Shown here: positions 18,301-27,561 of the stretch, one piece after another
Layout of the letters: the number at the start of each line of letters is the position of its first letter
Numbering within the stretch: position 1 is the first letter of the stretch
Origin: Oscillospiraceae bacterium
GTDB lineage: Bacteria; Bacillota; Clostridia; Oscillospirales; JAAYXM01
Assembly: GCA_015068085.1 (NCBI GenBank)
Contig: SVLF01000014.1
Location: forward strand, 1-52,506
Reading direction: 5' to 3'
DNA: 52,506 nucleotides
Notes under the pieces: generated by a model
The model's input: only the letters and a program-made list of their open reading frames with translations
The model's database searches: none
What the model was told of the DNA's origin: nothing
Made by a program: the position numbers and the translations under genes

Positions 18301-19640
18301 GCTGCAATTTCAATTATCTTACATGTTTTTTTATAGAGACCTGTTGTTTCTATATCAAAGCATACAAATTCCCCGTCAAACCCTGACGGAATACTGCCGG
18401 TTACAACCTGAGTTTTGCGGTTACCGCCATAGTAAGCTTCCACCCCATACAGTACCTTTATACCAAGCTTGGGAGCTGCATTCATTGCGTCCGGAAATGC
18501 CTGTACAACACCGTGGTCGGTAACTGCAATTGCCTTGTGCCCCCAACCTGCCGCACGCTTTAAGAGGTCTGCGGTAGGAGTGATTCCGTCCATAGTGGAC
18601 ATATTCGTGTGCATATGAAGCTCTACGCGCTTTTCCGGCGCTGTATCCTCGCGCGACGGTGCTTTTCCGAGAACGATATTACGCGGACGTACAACAGTGT
18701 CCTTTAAATACATATCATACTGCGTGGAACCGTAAACATGAACATATGCGCCTTTTTTCAGCTTTCCCGAAACATCACCGAGATTTTCAAGCTTTATATT
18801 CCGAACAACAACACGTACAGAGCCTTTATAGTCCGTCATATCAAAACTGTATGTAGCAACACCGCGTTCTTCAAACTCGCGGCATTCCGTCGCAAATATC
18901 TCACCCTTTATTGATATATCGCCAAAAGCTTCTTCAATCGTGTTGATATCTATATATTCACCAAAAGCAGACTTTCCGAGAACAACCTCTCCCTGCTCCT
19001 CATTAAGTTTTTTCCGAAAGCCTTTGAAACCTTCCTTTGCCGGAGCCGCAACCGGTTCTTCTTTAACAGGTGCCGGCTTCGGTTTTTCTGCCGATACCTT
19101 CGCCGCCTCTTCAATCTCACGCCGCAACGACATAAGCCGTTCCTCTGCCGCATAATCAGTGCCTTCCGCCACTTCCGTAAGAACATCTATATTCATTGAA
19201 AACTCGTTCTCAATCGCGCTTCTTATAAAGCGGATACACTTGTCAGAAAAACCGTTAAGTCCCGTTTTCAGGGTCAGTGTGAGTGTAGCTTCACCATCGT
19301 ATGTCCATTGCGCTCCGCTTAAGTATCCTATTGCCGCAGGAAATTCCTCACACAATCTTTTTGCAAGTGTGAGGAAATATTCATCCCCGAAAAGAGAACG
19401 AGGATACGAGGGAAGAAGCGTTGCACGGTTTAGTCTGTAACGCTCTGCTATAACTTTTTCCGCCGCACGGATTTCCGAAGGCGCAATAATCCTTTCTGAA
19501 TAAAGATATGCTGTTATTCTGTTTTGAGTTTTGTCCGCCGTCAATGCTCTTACACATGCTGTGTTTTCAAATATCTCAAGGCTTTTTTCTCCTCTGATTT
19601 TAAAAACCTCACCAAACGGCTTTAAGCTGTTTTTATCCAT
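15324..19640 (-). CDS. polC: DNA polymerase III alpha subunit, PolC type
   Basis: The replicative polymerase of low-GC Gram-positive bacteria. The 1,438-residue protein has an N-terminal domain, an OB-fold, a PHP domain (ELHMHTNMSTMDG) interrupted by the proofreading exonuclease (FVCFDIETTGL), a zinc-binding segment (CKKC...CEVCG), and the polymerase core with DKTPDIDLNFSGEYQ. Length and order fit the family. It follows ispG by 21 bases at the end of a long co-directional run. Confidence 0.98.
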   Translation of the reverse strand: MDKNSLKPFGEVFKIRGEKSLEIFENTACVRALTADKTQNRITAYLYSERIIAPSEIRAAEKVIAERYRLNRATLLPSYPRSLFGDEYFLTLAKRLCEEFPAAIGYLSGAQWTYDGEATLTLTLKTGLNGFSDKCIRFIRSAIENEFSMNIDVLTEVAEGTDYAAEERLMSLRREIEEAAKVSAEKPKPAPVKEEPVAAPAKEGFKGFRKKLNEEQGEVVLGKSAFGEYIDINTIEEAFGDISIKGEIFATECREFEERGVATYSFDMTDYKGSVRVVVRNIKLENLGDVSGKLKKGAYVHVYGSTQYDMYLKDTVVRPRNIVLGKAPSREDTAPEKRVELHMHTNMSTMDGITPTADLLKRAAGWGHKAIAVTDHGVVQAFPDAMNAAPKLGIKVLYGVEAYYGGNRKTQVVTGSIPSGFDGEFVCFDIETTGLYKKTCKIIEIAAAILRNGEICEKFQTYVNPECAIPEKISELTGITNGMVVDSPKIDKALRDFLDFVGDRPLAAHNAEFDVGFITEACKALGIEREFNYIDSLELSRKLLPDTKNHKLDTVAKALKLPKFEHHRALDDAVTVAFILRALFSELSEVHKLSKVSELNGFSIGSKEKEKLNRFHMIIIAKNYVGLKNLYKLISISHLEYYDRRPIIPRHVLEKHREGLIVGSACEAGELYGAIVEGKKYSELLKIADFYDFLEIQPVGNNAFMLANGIASSEEDIRNFNRTVVKLGDELGVPVVATGDVHFLDPHDEVYRRVLMASKNFADADNQAPLYLKTTNEMLDEFSYLGDKKAYEVVVKNTNMIADMCEEIRPIPEGQYPPAIEGSKEELKMLCYNKAKELYGEPLHDTVRERLEYELSKIIGHDFDVMYMIAQKLVTQSVSDGYLVGSRGSVGSSFVAFLSGITEVNALPPHYRCKKCKNVVFESSGEYAAGADLPNRNCEVCGEPMVKDGFNIPFQTFLGFDGDKTPDIDLNFSGEYQSTAHGQVEDLFGQGHVFRAGTIATVADKTAFGYVKKYAEERSMNMTQAERNRIVIGCTGIKRTTGQHPGGVMIVPKDKEIYDFTPVQHPADDKDSDIITTHFDYHSIHDNLLKLDMLGHDDPTIIRMLEDLTGLNAREIPLDDPETMSIFTSISALGIDEDPILGKTGSVAVPEFGTHFVRQMLLDTQPTTFDELVRISGLSHGTDVWLTNAQDLVRDGVATLKQVICARDDIMLYLIDKGVDPKLSFTIMESVRKGKGLKPDWEEEMLSHDVPQWYVDSCKKIKYMFPKAHAVAYVMMAFRIAWFKVHHPKAFYAAYFSIRAKAFDASVMTNGDAVVLSKMDELNAMEKISQKEENMLVTLEVCHEFYKRGLTFDPINLYESDTKNFKITENGLIPPFTAISGLGEVAAQNIVDERVNGRFMSIEEMQNRCKRVSKGVIEMLEANNVLRDIPNTSQVSLF

Positions 19641-19661
19641 ATTTTATCCAATTTCCACTTC

Positions 19662-20708
19662 TTAAATCTTGTATGCCATTTTCATAAGCTCATCAACAAT
19701 TTCGTTCATAGGAACTTTTTTTACAATTTCTCCCTTTTTGAAAAGAATACCCATTTCTTTTCCGCCTGCCATTCCGATATCTGCTTCTCTTGCCTCTCCG
19801 GGACCGTTTACAACGCATCCCATAACAGCGACTTTTATCGGTTTTTTTATGTCGTACAGGCGCTCTTCGACCTCTTTGGCGATATGTATAAGATCAATCA
19901 TACATCTTCCGCAGGTTGGACACGATACTAACTGAGGTGTGTTTTCACTCATACCTATTGCATGAAGAAGATCATAGGCCGTTTCAACCTCACACACCGG
20001 ATCATCTGTAAGAGAAACGCGGATTGTATCCCCGATTCCGTCGAGCAGAAGTGAGCCTATTCCTACAGCGGATTTGAGCTTTCCAATCCGAACCGTTCCT
20101 GCCTCAGTAACACCAAGATGAAGCGGATAATCAATCTCAGCGGAAAGCATACGGTAAGCATCAACGGTAAGCGCAACTGATGACGCCTTTACCGATATGC
20201 AAATATCTTCAAAATCGAATTTGCGCAGAATATCAATATGACCTTTTGCAGATTCTACCATTCCGCGCGCGGATACTCCATACTTTGCAAGAATTTCTTT
20301 TTCAAGCGATCCCCCGTTTACACCGATGCGTATAGGAATATTTTTCGCTCTGCAGGCATTCACCACGTCACGCACTTTTCCGTCATCACCTATATTTCCC
20401 GGGTTAATGCGGATTTTTGCCGCACCTGCCGCCGCCGCTTCAACCGCAAGACGAGAATCAAAATGAATATCTGCAACTATGGGAACGTTTGCCCGTTCGG
20501 CGATTTTTCCGATTGCGTGCGCAGCCTCTTTATCAACAACAGCCACACGGACAATCTTGCACCCCGCTGCCGTAAGGCGTTCGATTTGTGAAAGCGTTGC
20601 ATCAACATTTCTCGTGTCAGTATTGCACATTGACTGCACGGCAATGGGAGCGTCTCCACCAACCGGAACATTGCCTACAAAAATTTGACGCGTTTTTCGT
20701 CTGTTCAT
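19662..20708 (-). CDS. ispG: 4-hydroxy-3-methylbut-2-enyl-diphosphate synthase
   Basis: IspG (GcpE) is a 4Fe-4S enzyme of the MEP isoprenoid pathway that converts the cyclic diphosphate MEcPP to HMBPP. The 348-residue protein has the TIM-barrel start with AVQSMCNTDTRN and the cluster ligands in CPTCGRC and MGCVVNGPGEA. It lies after rseP and shares a transcript with dxr, an earlier enzyme of the same pathway. Confidence 0.97.
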   Translation of the reverse strand: MNRRKTRQIFVGNVPVGGDAPIAVQSMCNTDTRNVDATLSQIERLTAAGCKIVRVAVVDKEAAHAIGKIAERANVPIVADIHFDSRLAVEAAAAGAAKIRINPGNIGDDGKVRDVVNACRAKNIPIRIGVNGGSLEKEILAKYGVSARGMVESAKGHIDILRKFDFEDICISVKASSVALTVDAYRMLSAEIDYPLHLGVTEAGTVRIGKLKSAVGIGSLLLDGIGDTIRVSLTDDPVCEVETAYDLLHAIGMSENTPQLVSCPTCGRCMIDLIHIAKEVEERLYDIKKPIKVAVMGCVVNGPGEAREADIGMAGGKEMGILFKKGEIVKKVPMNEIVDELMKMAYKI

Positions 20709-20722
20709 AATTAATCACCAAA

Positions 20723-21760
20723 TCATTTGAAAAATATTTTTACGATATCGTTATAGGTTACAAAAGCCATAAGAAGCATCAAAAGTGCAAGGCCTGCGGC
20801 GTGGACATAGCCCTCATACTTCGGAGGCACGGGACGTCTGAAGACAAGCTCAAAAAGCAGAAATACAAATCTACCACCGTCAAGTGCCGGAAGCGGAAGA
20901 AGGTTCATAACGCCGAGATTTATTGAGATGAAAGCAAGAAGATATAAAAGGGAAGAAATATCAGTCTTTGCCGTGTCTGCCATCATCTTACCAATGCCTA
21001 TTGGTCCCGACAAATCATCACTCGACACGCTTCCGCTTATTAAATCACAAAGCCCGACTTTAACAAGCCTGATAAGATTTATCCCGTTTTGAAGAATGTA
21101 CTTTGTTTTACCGGAAAAGCTTGTATCTTCAACAACAAAGGAAATACCTTTTCTGTCATCGGCAGAACTTTCTGTACCATCATATGTTCTGAGCTTTACA
21201 TCCTTTAACAAAACCTTTTCACCGTCGCGGAGAACCTCTATGTCATACGCACTGTTTTCATCACCACCGCGCGAAAGTCCAACAAAGATATCACCGTAAA
21301 TATAAACGTTATATCCGTCAACCGATTTTATCGTATCACCGGAACGAAGAAAATCCCCGGTCACTTCAGTGCGTTCACCGATATCCGCAACAATCGGTGT
21401 GTACCACTGCTTAACGGGAGCAAACAGAATTGAAAGAACAAGAAAACCGGATATAAGATTCATTACTGAGCCGGCAAGAACGATTGCTATTCTATACAGC
21501 ACCGGTCTCGAAGAAAATGCACGCGGATCAGAAGATTCTGAATCCTCCCCTTCCATTGCGCAAAAGCCGCCAAACGGAAGAAGCCGAAGTGCGTATACGG
21601 TTTCTCCGATTTGTTTTTTCACAATCGCAGGACCCATACCTATCGCAAATTCATTTACCCGAACGCCCGACAGCTTTGCCGTTATAAAATGTCCGAACTC
21701 GTGAACCGCAACAAGTAAGCCAAAAAGAAGTATCGCAAGCAGAACGTAAATAAAAACCAC
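20723..21760 (-). CDS. rseP: RIP metalloprotease RseP (M50, site-2 protease)
   Basis: An intramembrane zinc protease that releases anti-sigma factors and clears signal peptides. The 345-residue protein has HEFGH at residues 20-24, a PDZ domain in the middle (about 120-210) and the second motif NLLPLPALDGGR. The start appears to be a GTG four bases after the dxr stop; the ribosome site AGAAGG overlaps the junction, so the exact start is uncertain. Confidence 0.95.
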   Translation of the reverse strand: MVFIYVLLAILLFGLLVAVHEFGHFITAKLSGVRVNEFAIGMGPAIVKKQIGETVYALRLLPFGGFCAMEGEDSESSDPRAFSSRPVLYRIAIVLAGSVMNLISGFLVLSILFAPVKQWYTPIVADIGERTEVTGDFLRSGDTIKSVDGYNVYIYGDIFVGLSRGGDENSAYDIEVLRDGEKVLLKDVKLRTYDGTESSADDRKGISFVVEDTSFSGKTKYILQNGINLIRLVKVGLCDLISGSVSSDDLSGPIGIGKMMADTAKTDISSLLYLLAFISINLGVMNLLPLPALDGGRFVFLLFELVFRRPVPPKYEGYVHAAGLALLMLLMAFVTYNDIVKIFFK

Positions 21761-21763
21761 CTT

Positions 21764-22912
21764 CTAAATCATTGAATATACCGCATCACGCGCACTTTCC
21801 GATGCCGAAATAACATCCGCAAGCGTTGGGTTATCCGAAACTCCGACAGCGGATGTCGCACGTTCTATATAATCTGCAATTTCAAGGAATTTTATTTTTG
21901 AATTGAGGAAAAGATCAACAGCAGCCTCATTTGCGCCATTGAGAAGTGCGCCTGCCGTTCCCCCTTGTCTTGCCGCAGAAAGCGCAAGAGCAAGGCAACG
22001 GAAGGTTTCAGTATCGGGAAGCGCGAACGAAAGCGAAGAAAGCTTTGTGAAATCAATGTACTCTCCACCGAAATTCTTACGCTCGGGATATGTCAGCGCA
22101 AACGAAATAGGCGTTCTCATATCAGGCGTACCGAGCTGAGCAATAATTGCGCCGTCACGGAACTCCACCATTGAATGAATGATACTTTCACGGTGAACAA
22201 CTATGTCAATCTGTGAGGGAGAAAGATCGAAAAGCCACATTGCCTCCATAAACTCAAGACCCTTATTCATAAGGCTTGCAGAGTCGATCGTAACCTTTGC
22301 ACCCATACTCCAGTTCGGATGACGCAAAGCCTGCTCTACCGTAACGTTTTCAAGCTCGTCGCGCTTTTTTCCGAAGAAAGGGCCGCCGGATGCTGTAAGG
22401 ATGATTCTCGTAAGCTCACGCTGCGGAGCGACGGATGCATGGAGCGATTGGAAAATCGCAGAATGCTCCGAATCAACAGGAATAACTCTAACGTTCTTTT
22501 CCTTTGCCCGACGCATAACTATTTCCCCTGCACAAACAAGTGTTTCCTTGTTGGCAAGCGCGATATCTTTTCCTGCTTCAATCGCACAAAGAGTCGGTTC
22601 AATTCCCGACATACCGACAAGCGATGACATAACAGTATCTGCCTCAGAACATGCGGCAGCTTGAAGAACGGCGCTTCTTCCGCCCGAAACCTTGCATTTA
22701 GTATCTGCAAGCGCTACCTTGAGTTCCTTTGCGGCAGCTTCATCCGCAACGGCAACTATGCCGGGAGAAAACTCTCTTGCCTGTTCTTCCAAAATCTTAA
22801 TGTTCTTATTTGCGGCAATTGCCGACACCTTTATTCCCAAAGCTCTCGCCACATCAAGAGTCTGCGTTCCGATTGAACCGGTAGAGTCAAGGACGGACAA
22901 GTTTGAAACCAT
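21764..22912 (-). CDS. dxr: 1-deoxy-D-xylulose 5-phosphate reductoisomerase
   Basis: Dxr makes 2-C-methylerythritol 4-phosphate with NADPH, the committed step of the MEP pathway. The 382-residue length is normal, and SEHSAIFQ, the SMGAKVTIDSASLMNKGLE region and the catalytic loop HRESIIHSMVEF are all present. One oddity: the NADPH-binding motif usually written LGSTGSIG reads LDSTGSIG here, with Asp in place of the first Gly. TAGGTG precedes the ATG. Confidence 0.97.
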   Translation of the reverse strand: MVSNLSVLDSTGSIGTQTLDVARALGIKVSAIAANKNIKILEEQAREFSPGIVAVADEAAAKELKVALADTKCKVSGGRSAVLQAAACSEADTVMSSLVGMSGIEPTLCAIEAGKDIALANKETLVCAGEIVMRRAKEKNVRVIPVDSEHSAIFQSLHASVAPQRELTRIILTASGGPFFGKKRDELENVTVEQALRHPNWSMGAKVTIDSASLMNKGLEFMEAMWLFDLSPSQIDIVVHRESIIHSMVEFRDGAIIAQLGTPDMRTPISFALTYPERKNFGGEYIDFTKLSSLSFALPDTETFRCLALALSAARQGGTAGALLNGANEAAVDLFLNSKIKFLEIADYIERATSAVGVSDNPTLADVISASESARDAVYSMI

Positions 22913-22921
22913 AATTCACAC

Positions 22922-23722
22922 CTACACTATAACGCCGATTATCATAAGCAAAATATACGTTGCCGGAATGGTGAACATTGTACTGTCAAAGCGGTCAAGC
23001 ACGCCACCGTGTCCGGGCATTATATTTCCGTAGTCTTTTATATTATATTCGCGTTTTATAATTGAAAATGACAAATCTCCGGCCTGAGCAAGCAAAGACA
23101 GGACAAGGGCACCGACTCCGAAAGAAAAATAATTCACCGGAAGGTTGAAAAAAAATGCAAACGCAACAAGAGACACAACGCAGGTAACAATGCCGCCCAC
23201 GGCACCTTCCACCGTCTTTTTCGGACTGATTTTTTCACACAACTTATGTTTTCCCAAAAACACCCCGGTAAAATATGCTCCGGTATCGGTCATCCACGCG
23301 GCAAGAAACGGAAGAAGAATCAACACTCTGCCGTTTTCAAGCGCATGTATTCTTACGACAAGCGAAAACATAAACGGAAGTATGGCACCCGCAAAAAATG
23401 ATGTTACAACCATAACAAGGTTCGTTTTCTCGTAGTTAAAAAGCCAAACGGCAAAAAAAGCCACTACCGCCGCAAAAATATATACAATCGCGTATTTTTC
23501 AAACATAGGTAGTGATACCCAAAAAGGTGATGTAGCCGCAAAAATGCACGATATGGCAGAAAGCGGAGCAAGCGTAACAATTTTGCTCTTCCATGTAAGT
23601 TCGAAGGCAGCGATGGCGCAAATTACCGAGACCGTTACCATAAACCAGACCGGAGGCAAAAAATATACTACCGCAATAAAAACAGCAATTGCAACTGTTG
23701 CAGTTATAATCCGTGTTCGCAT
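22922..23722 (-). CDS. cdsA: Phosphatidate cytidylyltransferase
   Basis: CdsA makes CDP-diacylglycerol from phosphatidate and CTP at the membrane. The protein (about 266 residues) has roughly eight hydrophobic helices and the C-terminal signature KREYNIKDYGNIMPGHGG followed by DRFDS. The frame opens at a GTG at 23740, but AAAGGA sits nine bases before the ATG at 23722, which gives the usual MRTRIITA start. It lies between uppS and dxr, as in many bacteria. Confidence 0.95.
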   Translation of the reverse strand: MRTRIITATVAIAVFIAVVYFLPPVWFMVTVSVICAIAAFELTWKSKIVTLAPLSAISCIFAATSPFWVSLPMFEKYAIVYIFAAVVAFFAVWLFNYEKTNLVMVVTSFFAGAILPFMFSLVVRIHALENGRVLILLPFLAAWMTDTGAYFTGVFLGKHKLCEKISPKKTVEGAVGGIVTCVVSLVAFAFFFNLPVNYFSFGVGALVLSLLAQAGDLSFSIIKREYNIKDYGNIMPGHGGVLDRFDSTMFTIPATYILLMIIGVIV

Positions 23723-23760
23723 ATCAAACATTCCTTTCACACAAAGGAACGGCGTAAATA

Positions 23761-24504
23761 TTATATTCCGCCGTATCTTCTGTTTCGCTTTTGAAATTCG
23801 ATTATTGCACGGTCAAGCTCACGCTCGTCAAACTCCGGCCAAAGCTTATCCGTAAACACCATTTCGCTGTAAGCCAGCTGCCACAAAAGAAAATTTGAAA
23901 GCCGCTTCTCTCCACCCGGGCGAATAAGAAGATCAGGAGCCGGAGTTCCCGCTGAATAAAGATAAGAATCTATCATATCTTCGCTTATTTCCTCGGGCTT
24001 TATTTTATCTGCAGAAACATCACGCGCAATTTTCGAAACAGCTTCTTTTATCTCGTTTCTGGAGCCGTAATTAAGGCAGACGTTTACCTGCATTCCGGTC
24101 ATATCGCGCGACTCTTTTTCCGACTCATCCATAAGCTTTTTGATGTGCTCGGAAAGTCCGGCACGCGAGCCCCAGAAGCAAAGCCGCAGATTTTTCTTAC
24201 GCACCTCATCAATTGCTTCTATGATGTACTTTTCAAGAAGCGACATAATGGTGCTGACCTCATCGTCGGGGCGCTTCCAGTTTTCGGTGGAAAACGCATA
24301 AACGGTGAGGTATTTAATACCTATATCATTACAGTAAGTCGCTATTTTTCGGAAATTCTCACTTCCGACAGCATGCCCTGCCGTTCTCGGCATCCCGCGT
24401 CGCTTTGCCCAACGTCCGTTTCCGTCGAGAATTATTGCAATATGCTCAGGCAGAGCTGTGAAATCCACAGACTCTGCCGCTTGCTTCTTTTTAAAAATAC
24501 CCAT
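23761..24504 (-). CDS. uppS: Isoprenyl transferase (undecaprenyl diphosphate synthase)
   Basis: UppS builds the C55 lipid carrier used in cell-wall synthesis. The 247-residue protein has the active-site motif ILDGNGRWAKRRG near residue 25, the conserved FSTENW region, and the isopentenyl-diphosphate-binding stretch DLLIRPGGEKRLSNFLLWQ. It is transcribed after frr and before cdsA. Confidence 0.97.
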   Translation of the reverse strand: MGIFKKKQAAESVDFTALPEHIAIILDGNGRWAKRRGMPRTAGHAVGSENFRKIATYCNDIGIKYLTVYAFSTENWKRPDDEVSTIMSLLEKYIIEAIDEVRKKNLRLCFWGSRAGLSEHIKKLMDESEKESRDMTGMQVNVCLNYGSRNEIKEAVSKIARDVSADKIKPEEISEDMIDSYLYSAGTPAPDLLIRPGGEKRLSNFLLWQLAYSEMVFTDKLWPEFDERELDRAIIEFQKRNRRYGGI

Positions 24505-24518
24505 TAAATATCACTGCC

Positions 24519-25073
24519 TTAAATTTCGAGAAGCTCTTTTTCTTTCTTTTCGGTCATAACGTCAAGCTCCTTACAGCTCTTATCTGTGACCTTCTGAGTC
24601 TCGTCTTCCAAAATCTTAAGATCATCTTCCGTGATTTCGGATTTTTTCTTCATTGCCTTAAACTTATCAAGTGCATCACGACGGATGTTGCGAACCGCAA
24701 CCTTGCCGTCTTCGCCGATTTTCTTAACCTGCTTAATGAGGTCGCGACGACGCTCTTCGGTAAGCTGCGGGAAAGCAAGGCGAATGCACTTGCCGTCATT
24801 AGCCGGGGTGATACCCAGGTCCGATGCAAGAATTGCCTTTTCAACAGCCTTGAGAACAGATGCATCCCACGGCTGAATCATAAGAGTTCTCGGTTCGGGA
24901 ACAGATACAGAACCGAGCTGCGGGATAGGAGTTTGGGTTCCGTAATAGTCAACCGTAATCTTATCGAGAACTGCAGGGTTTGCACGTCCTGCACGTACTG
25001 CCGCAAACTCTTCCGCGACAACGCCAATACTTTTTTGCATTCTCTCTTCAAATTCTTTTACTTCAGGTCTCAT
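24519..25073 (-). CDS. frr: Ribosome recycling factor
   Basis: Frr splits post-termination ribosomes together with EF-G. It is 184 residues, the standard length, with RAGRANPAVLDKI and the long three-helix-bundle pattern ending in KEKELLEI. It begins three bases after pyrH ends, the usual pyrH-frr pair. Confidence 0.98.
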   Translation of the reverse strand: MRPEVKEFEERMQKSIGVVAEEFAAVRAGRANPAVLDKITVDYYGTQTPIPQLGSVSVPEPRTLMIQPWDASVLKAVEKAILASDLGITPANDGKCIRLAFPQLTEERRRDLIKQVKKIGEDGKVAVRNIRRDALDKFKAMKKKSEITEDDLKILEDETQKVTDKSCKELDVMTEKKEKELLEI

Positions 25074-25076
25074 AAC

Positions 25077-25799
25077 TTAAGCATCCTTTCTTACTACTGT
25101 ACCAATTTTTTCGCCGAGAATAACTCGTTTAATATTTTCACTGTCCTGCAGCGAGAAAACAATTATCGGGATATCATTATCCATCGAAAGCGAGGTTGCC
25201 GTTGTATCCATAACATTGAGATGGCGGGCAAGAACCTCGTCGTATGTAAGCTCATCAAACTTGACTGCATCTGCATTCTTTTTCGGATCGCTGTCATAAA
25301 CGCCGTCAACGTTGGTTGCCTTCATAATTACCTCGGCATCCATTTCTGCCGCACGTAAAACAGCAGCTGTATCCGTTGAGAAGAATGGGTTGCCGGTTCC
25401 GCAACCGAAAATTACAACTCTTCCCTTTTCAAGGTGACGGATTGCACGGTTTCTGACATACGGTTCTGCAAGCGCACGCATTTCAATGGCTGTCTGCACA
25501 CGCACAGGAACGCCGAGCTGTTCAAGAACATCCGCAACCGCAAGTGAATTGATGGTCGTTGCAAGCATACCCATATGGTCGGCGCGAGTCCTGTCCATAT
25601 GTCCGCCTCCGTCCTTCACGCCGCGCCAGAAGTTTCCGCCGCCGACGACGATGCCAACCTGCACACCAAGGTCAACGCATTCCTTAACCGTGGCACACAC
25701 GGAATTTATTACCTGAAAATCAAGTCCTGTTTTTTTTTGTCCTGCAAGCGCCTCTCCGCTGAGCTTAAGCAAGATGCGCTTATATTTTACATTACTCAA
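25077..25799 (-). CDS. pyrH: UMP kinase
   Basis: PyrH phosphorylates UMP to UDP for pyrimidine synthesis. The 240-residue amino-acid-kinase-fold protein has KLSGEALAG near the start, [16 protein letters not shown] and [12 protein letters not shown]. Translation most likely starts at a TTG (25799), seven bases after GGAGGG; no in-frame ATG is available. It is the first gene of the pyrH-to-polC run. Confidence 0.97.
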   Translation of the reverse strand: MSNVKYKRILLKLSGEALAGQKKTGLDFQVINSVCATVKECVDLGVQVGIVVGGGNFWRGVKDGGGHMDRTRADHMGMLATTINSLAVADVLEQLGVPVRVQTAIEMRALAEPYVRNRAIRHLEKGRVVIFGCGTGNPFFSTDTAAVLRAAEMDAEVIMKATNVDGVYDSDPKKNADAVKFDELTYDEVLARHLNVMDTTATSLSMDNDIPIIVFSLQDSENIKRVILGEKIGTVVRKDA

Positions 25800-25887
25800 A
25801 ATTTGTCCCTCCCGATAAAAAATACTCTCTATATATAATAATATTTTTTTGCCGAAATGTCCAGTTTAATTTTCATATATTTTAAAT

Positions 25888-26718
25888 TTATTTTCTATTT
25901 CTCATATAATGGAACATATACTGTTGCGCCAAACCCGCTAAATTGCCGAATCTTGAGTAATCAAACTTCCCTTCGCCGAAGAAAAATTTAATTGCTTTCT
26001 TCATCCACACATCCACCGGAAAGGCGTCCAGTTTGCCGAGTCCGAACAAAAGAACACAGCTTGCAACCTTTTCACCAACACCTGAAAGCGAAAGGAGCTC
26101 ACGCTTTGCATCAAGCGTCGGAAGGGACATTATGTGCTGTAGATCAATGCTGCCGTCCGCAACGCCGCGCGCAGCCTCTGAGATATACGCAGCACGATAG
26201 CCTGCACGCAGCGAATCAAGCTCTTTTTCGCTGAGCCTTGCAACATTCTTCGCATCGGGGAAAGTGTAAAGCCTTTCGCCCATAAAATCAATTTCATCGC
26301 CGCATAAATGACACAACTTTTCAACAATTCCTTTTATTCTCGGAATATTATTGCACTGAGAAATTATAAACGAGCACAGCGCCTCCCACGGCTCCTGACG
26401 CAGAATCCTTATTCCTTTCCCGAACTCGCACGCCGGAGCAAGCACAGCCTCACGGCTTATCTCACTGCGCAAGGCCGAATAATCGCGTTCTAAATCGAAA
26501 TAATCGTGCCATACGGACGAAAAGCTCCCTTCCGCGGATAAAATATACCCTTTCCCGTTTTCTGCCCATACGCGTGCAGGGACACCGTAAGCTATGCCGG
26601 TGTAGATTCCGTTTTCATCGGCGTTCCAGCGAAACGCCTGTCCGCACTCAAAGATTGCTGCTGGAGAAAAGTCTTCGCAATCCTCAATGCAGAATTTCTC
26701 AAGCTCTGTTTTTACCAT
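25888..26718 (-). CDS. 8-oxoguanine DNA glycosylase, OGG1 type
   Basis: A base-excision repair enzyme that removes oxidised guanine. The 276-residue protein has the N-terminal OGG domain (FECGQAFRWN) and the HhH-GPD domain with LLSLSGVGEKVASCVLLFG (catalytic Lys) and the catalytic Asp in FPVDVW. The frame opens at an ATG at 26736, but GAGG eight bases before the second ATG favours 26718. It is divergent from the DUF6062 gene. Confidence 0.9.
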   Translation of the reverse strand: MVKTELEKFCIEDCEDFSPAAIFECGQAFRWNADENGIYTGIAYGVPARVWAENGKGYILSAEGSFSSVWHDYFDLERDYSALRSEISREAVLAPACEFGKGIRILRQEPWEALCSFIISQCNNIPRIKGIVEKLCHLCGDEIDFMGERLYTFPDAKNVARLSEKELDSLRAGYRAAYISEAARGVADGSIDLQHIMSLPTLDAKRELLSLSGVGEKVASCVLLFGLGKLDAFPVDVWMKKAIKFFFGEGKFDYSRFGNLAGLAQQYMFHYMRNRK

Positions 26719-26742
26719 TTTCTTATCCTCGCACATTTCCGG

Positions 26743-26770
26743 TTGACAAAATTTTTAATGCTGATAAAAT
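26743..26770 (+). promoter_or_regulatory. Promoter for the DUF6062 gene
   Basis: TTGACA (26743-26748), a 16-base spacer and TAAAAT (26765-26770), followed by the DUF6062 start 40 bases on. Confidence 0.75.
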
Positions 26771-26809
26771 ATATATAAGATTATACCATAAATTGCGTGG
26801 AGGTACAAG

Positions 26810-27517
26810 ATGAAAGAAGTTATTTATACGATTCCGATAAATGATGCATATGACGTTAAATGCGGATGCCCTGTTTGCAGACTTGAAAAAAAGCTTGATG
26901 AAGATGCATGTGAATATGTTATGGGCGCGGCAATGATGGAGCCGGATGTGAGGATTGAAACAAACCGACTCGGCTTCTGCCACGAGCATTTTTCCGTAAT
27001 GCTCGGTATGAAAAACAGATTAAGCCTTGCTCTGATGCTGCAAAGCTATCTCGGAGAGCTTCTTGAAAACGGCGTAAAAGCCGACATGAAGCATGTATCC
27101 AAAAAGGAGTTTGAATCAGTTTCACACAAGCTCCATGAGGCTTCAGACAACTGCTTTATATGCGAGCGCGTGAAGGAAAAGCTTCACCTTTTTGCAAAAA
27201 ACATAATCTATATATGGCAGAGCGAGCCGGAGTTCCGCGAGAAAACACGTGCACAGGAGTATTTTTGCCCGAAACATCTTTCTCTTCTCTGCGAAACCGC
27301 AAAAGGAATTTTACCAAAGCGCAGTTATACGGATTTTCTGAATGACCATTTCTTTTCATCGCGCAAGATATTGGAAGGACTTTCCGAAGAGGTTACGAAA
27401 TTTTGCAACAGCTACAACTATATGTTCCGCGACATTCCGCTTGGTGAAGCAAAAAACTCCATCGAACGAACGATTGATTTTCTAAACGGAGACAATCGAG
27501 AGAAAACAGCGGAATGA
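26810..27517 (+). CDS. DUF6062 family cysteine-rich protein
   Basis: A 235-residue cytoplasmic protein with no signal peptide. It has four Cys/His clusters: CGCPVC (residues about 19-24), CHEH (about 57-60), CFIC and CPKH. This looks like two similar halves, each a C-x2-C plus C-x2-H metal site. I recognise the pattern as DUF6062 of Clostridia; its function is unknown. It is monocistronic, with its own promoter, and sits between a DNA repair gene and spoIIR. Confidence 0.7.
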   Translation: MKEVIYTIPINDAYDVKCGCPVCRLEKKLDEDACEYVMGAAMMEPDVRIETNRLGFCHEHFSVMLGMKNRLSLALMLQSYLGELLENGVKADMKHVSKKEFESVSHKLHEASDNCFICERVKEKLHLFAKNIIYIWQSEPEFREKTRAQEYFCPKHLSLLCETAKGILPKRSYTDFLNDHFFSSRKILEGLSEEVTKFCNSYNYMFRDIPLGEAKNSIERTIDFLNGDNREKTAE

Positions 27518-27549
27518 AATATTCTTCAAAACAGCGATTTAAAAAAATG

Positions 27550-27555
27550 TATAAT
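27550..27555 (+). promoter_or_regulatory. Possible -10 box before spoIIR
   Basis: A perfect TATAAT lies seven bases before the leader hairpin, but I see no good -35 (TTCAAA at 27525 is 19 bases away). A forespore sigma-F promoter would be expected from Bacillus, and I could not identify one with confidence. Confidence 0.35.
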
Positions 27556-27561
27556 AACAAG

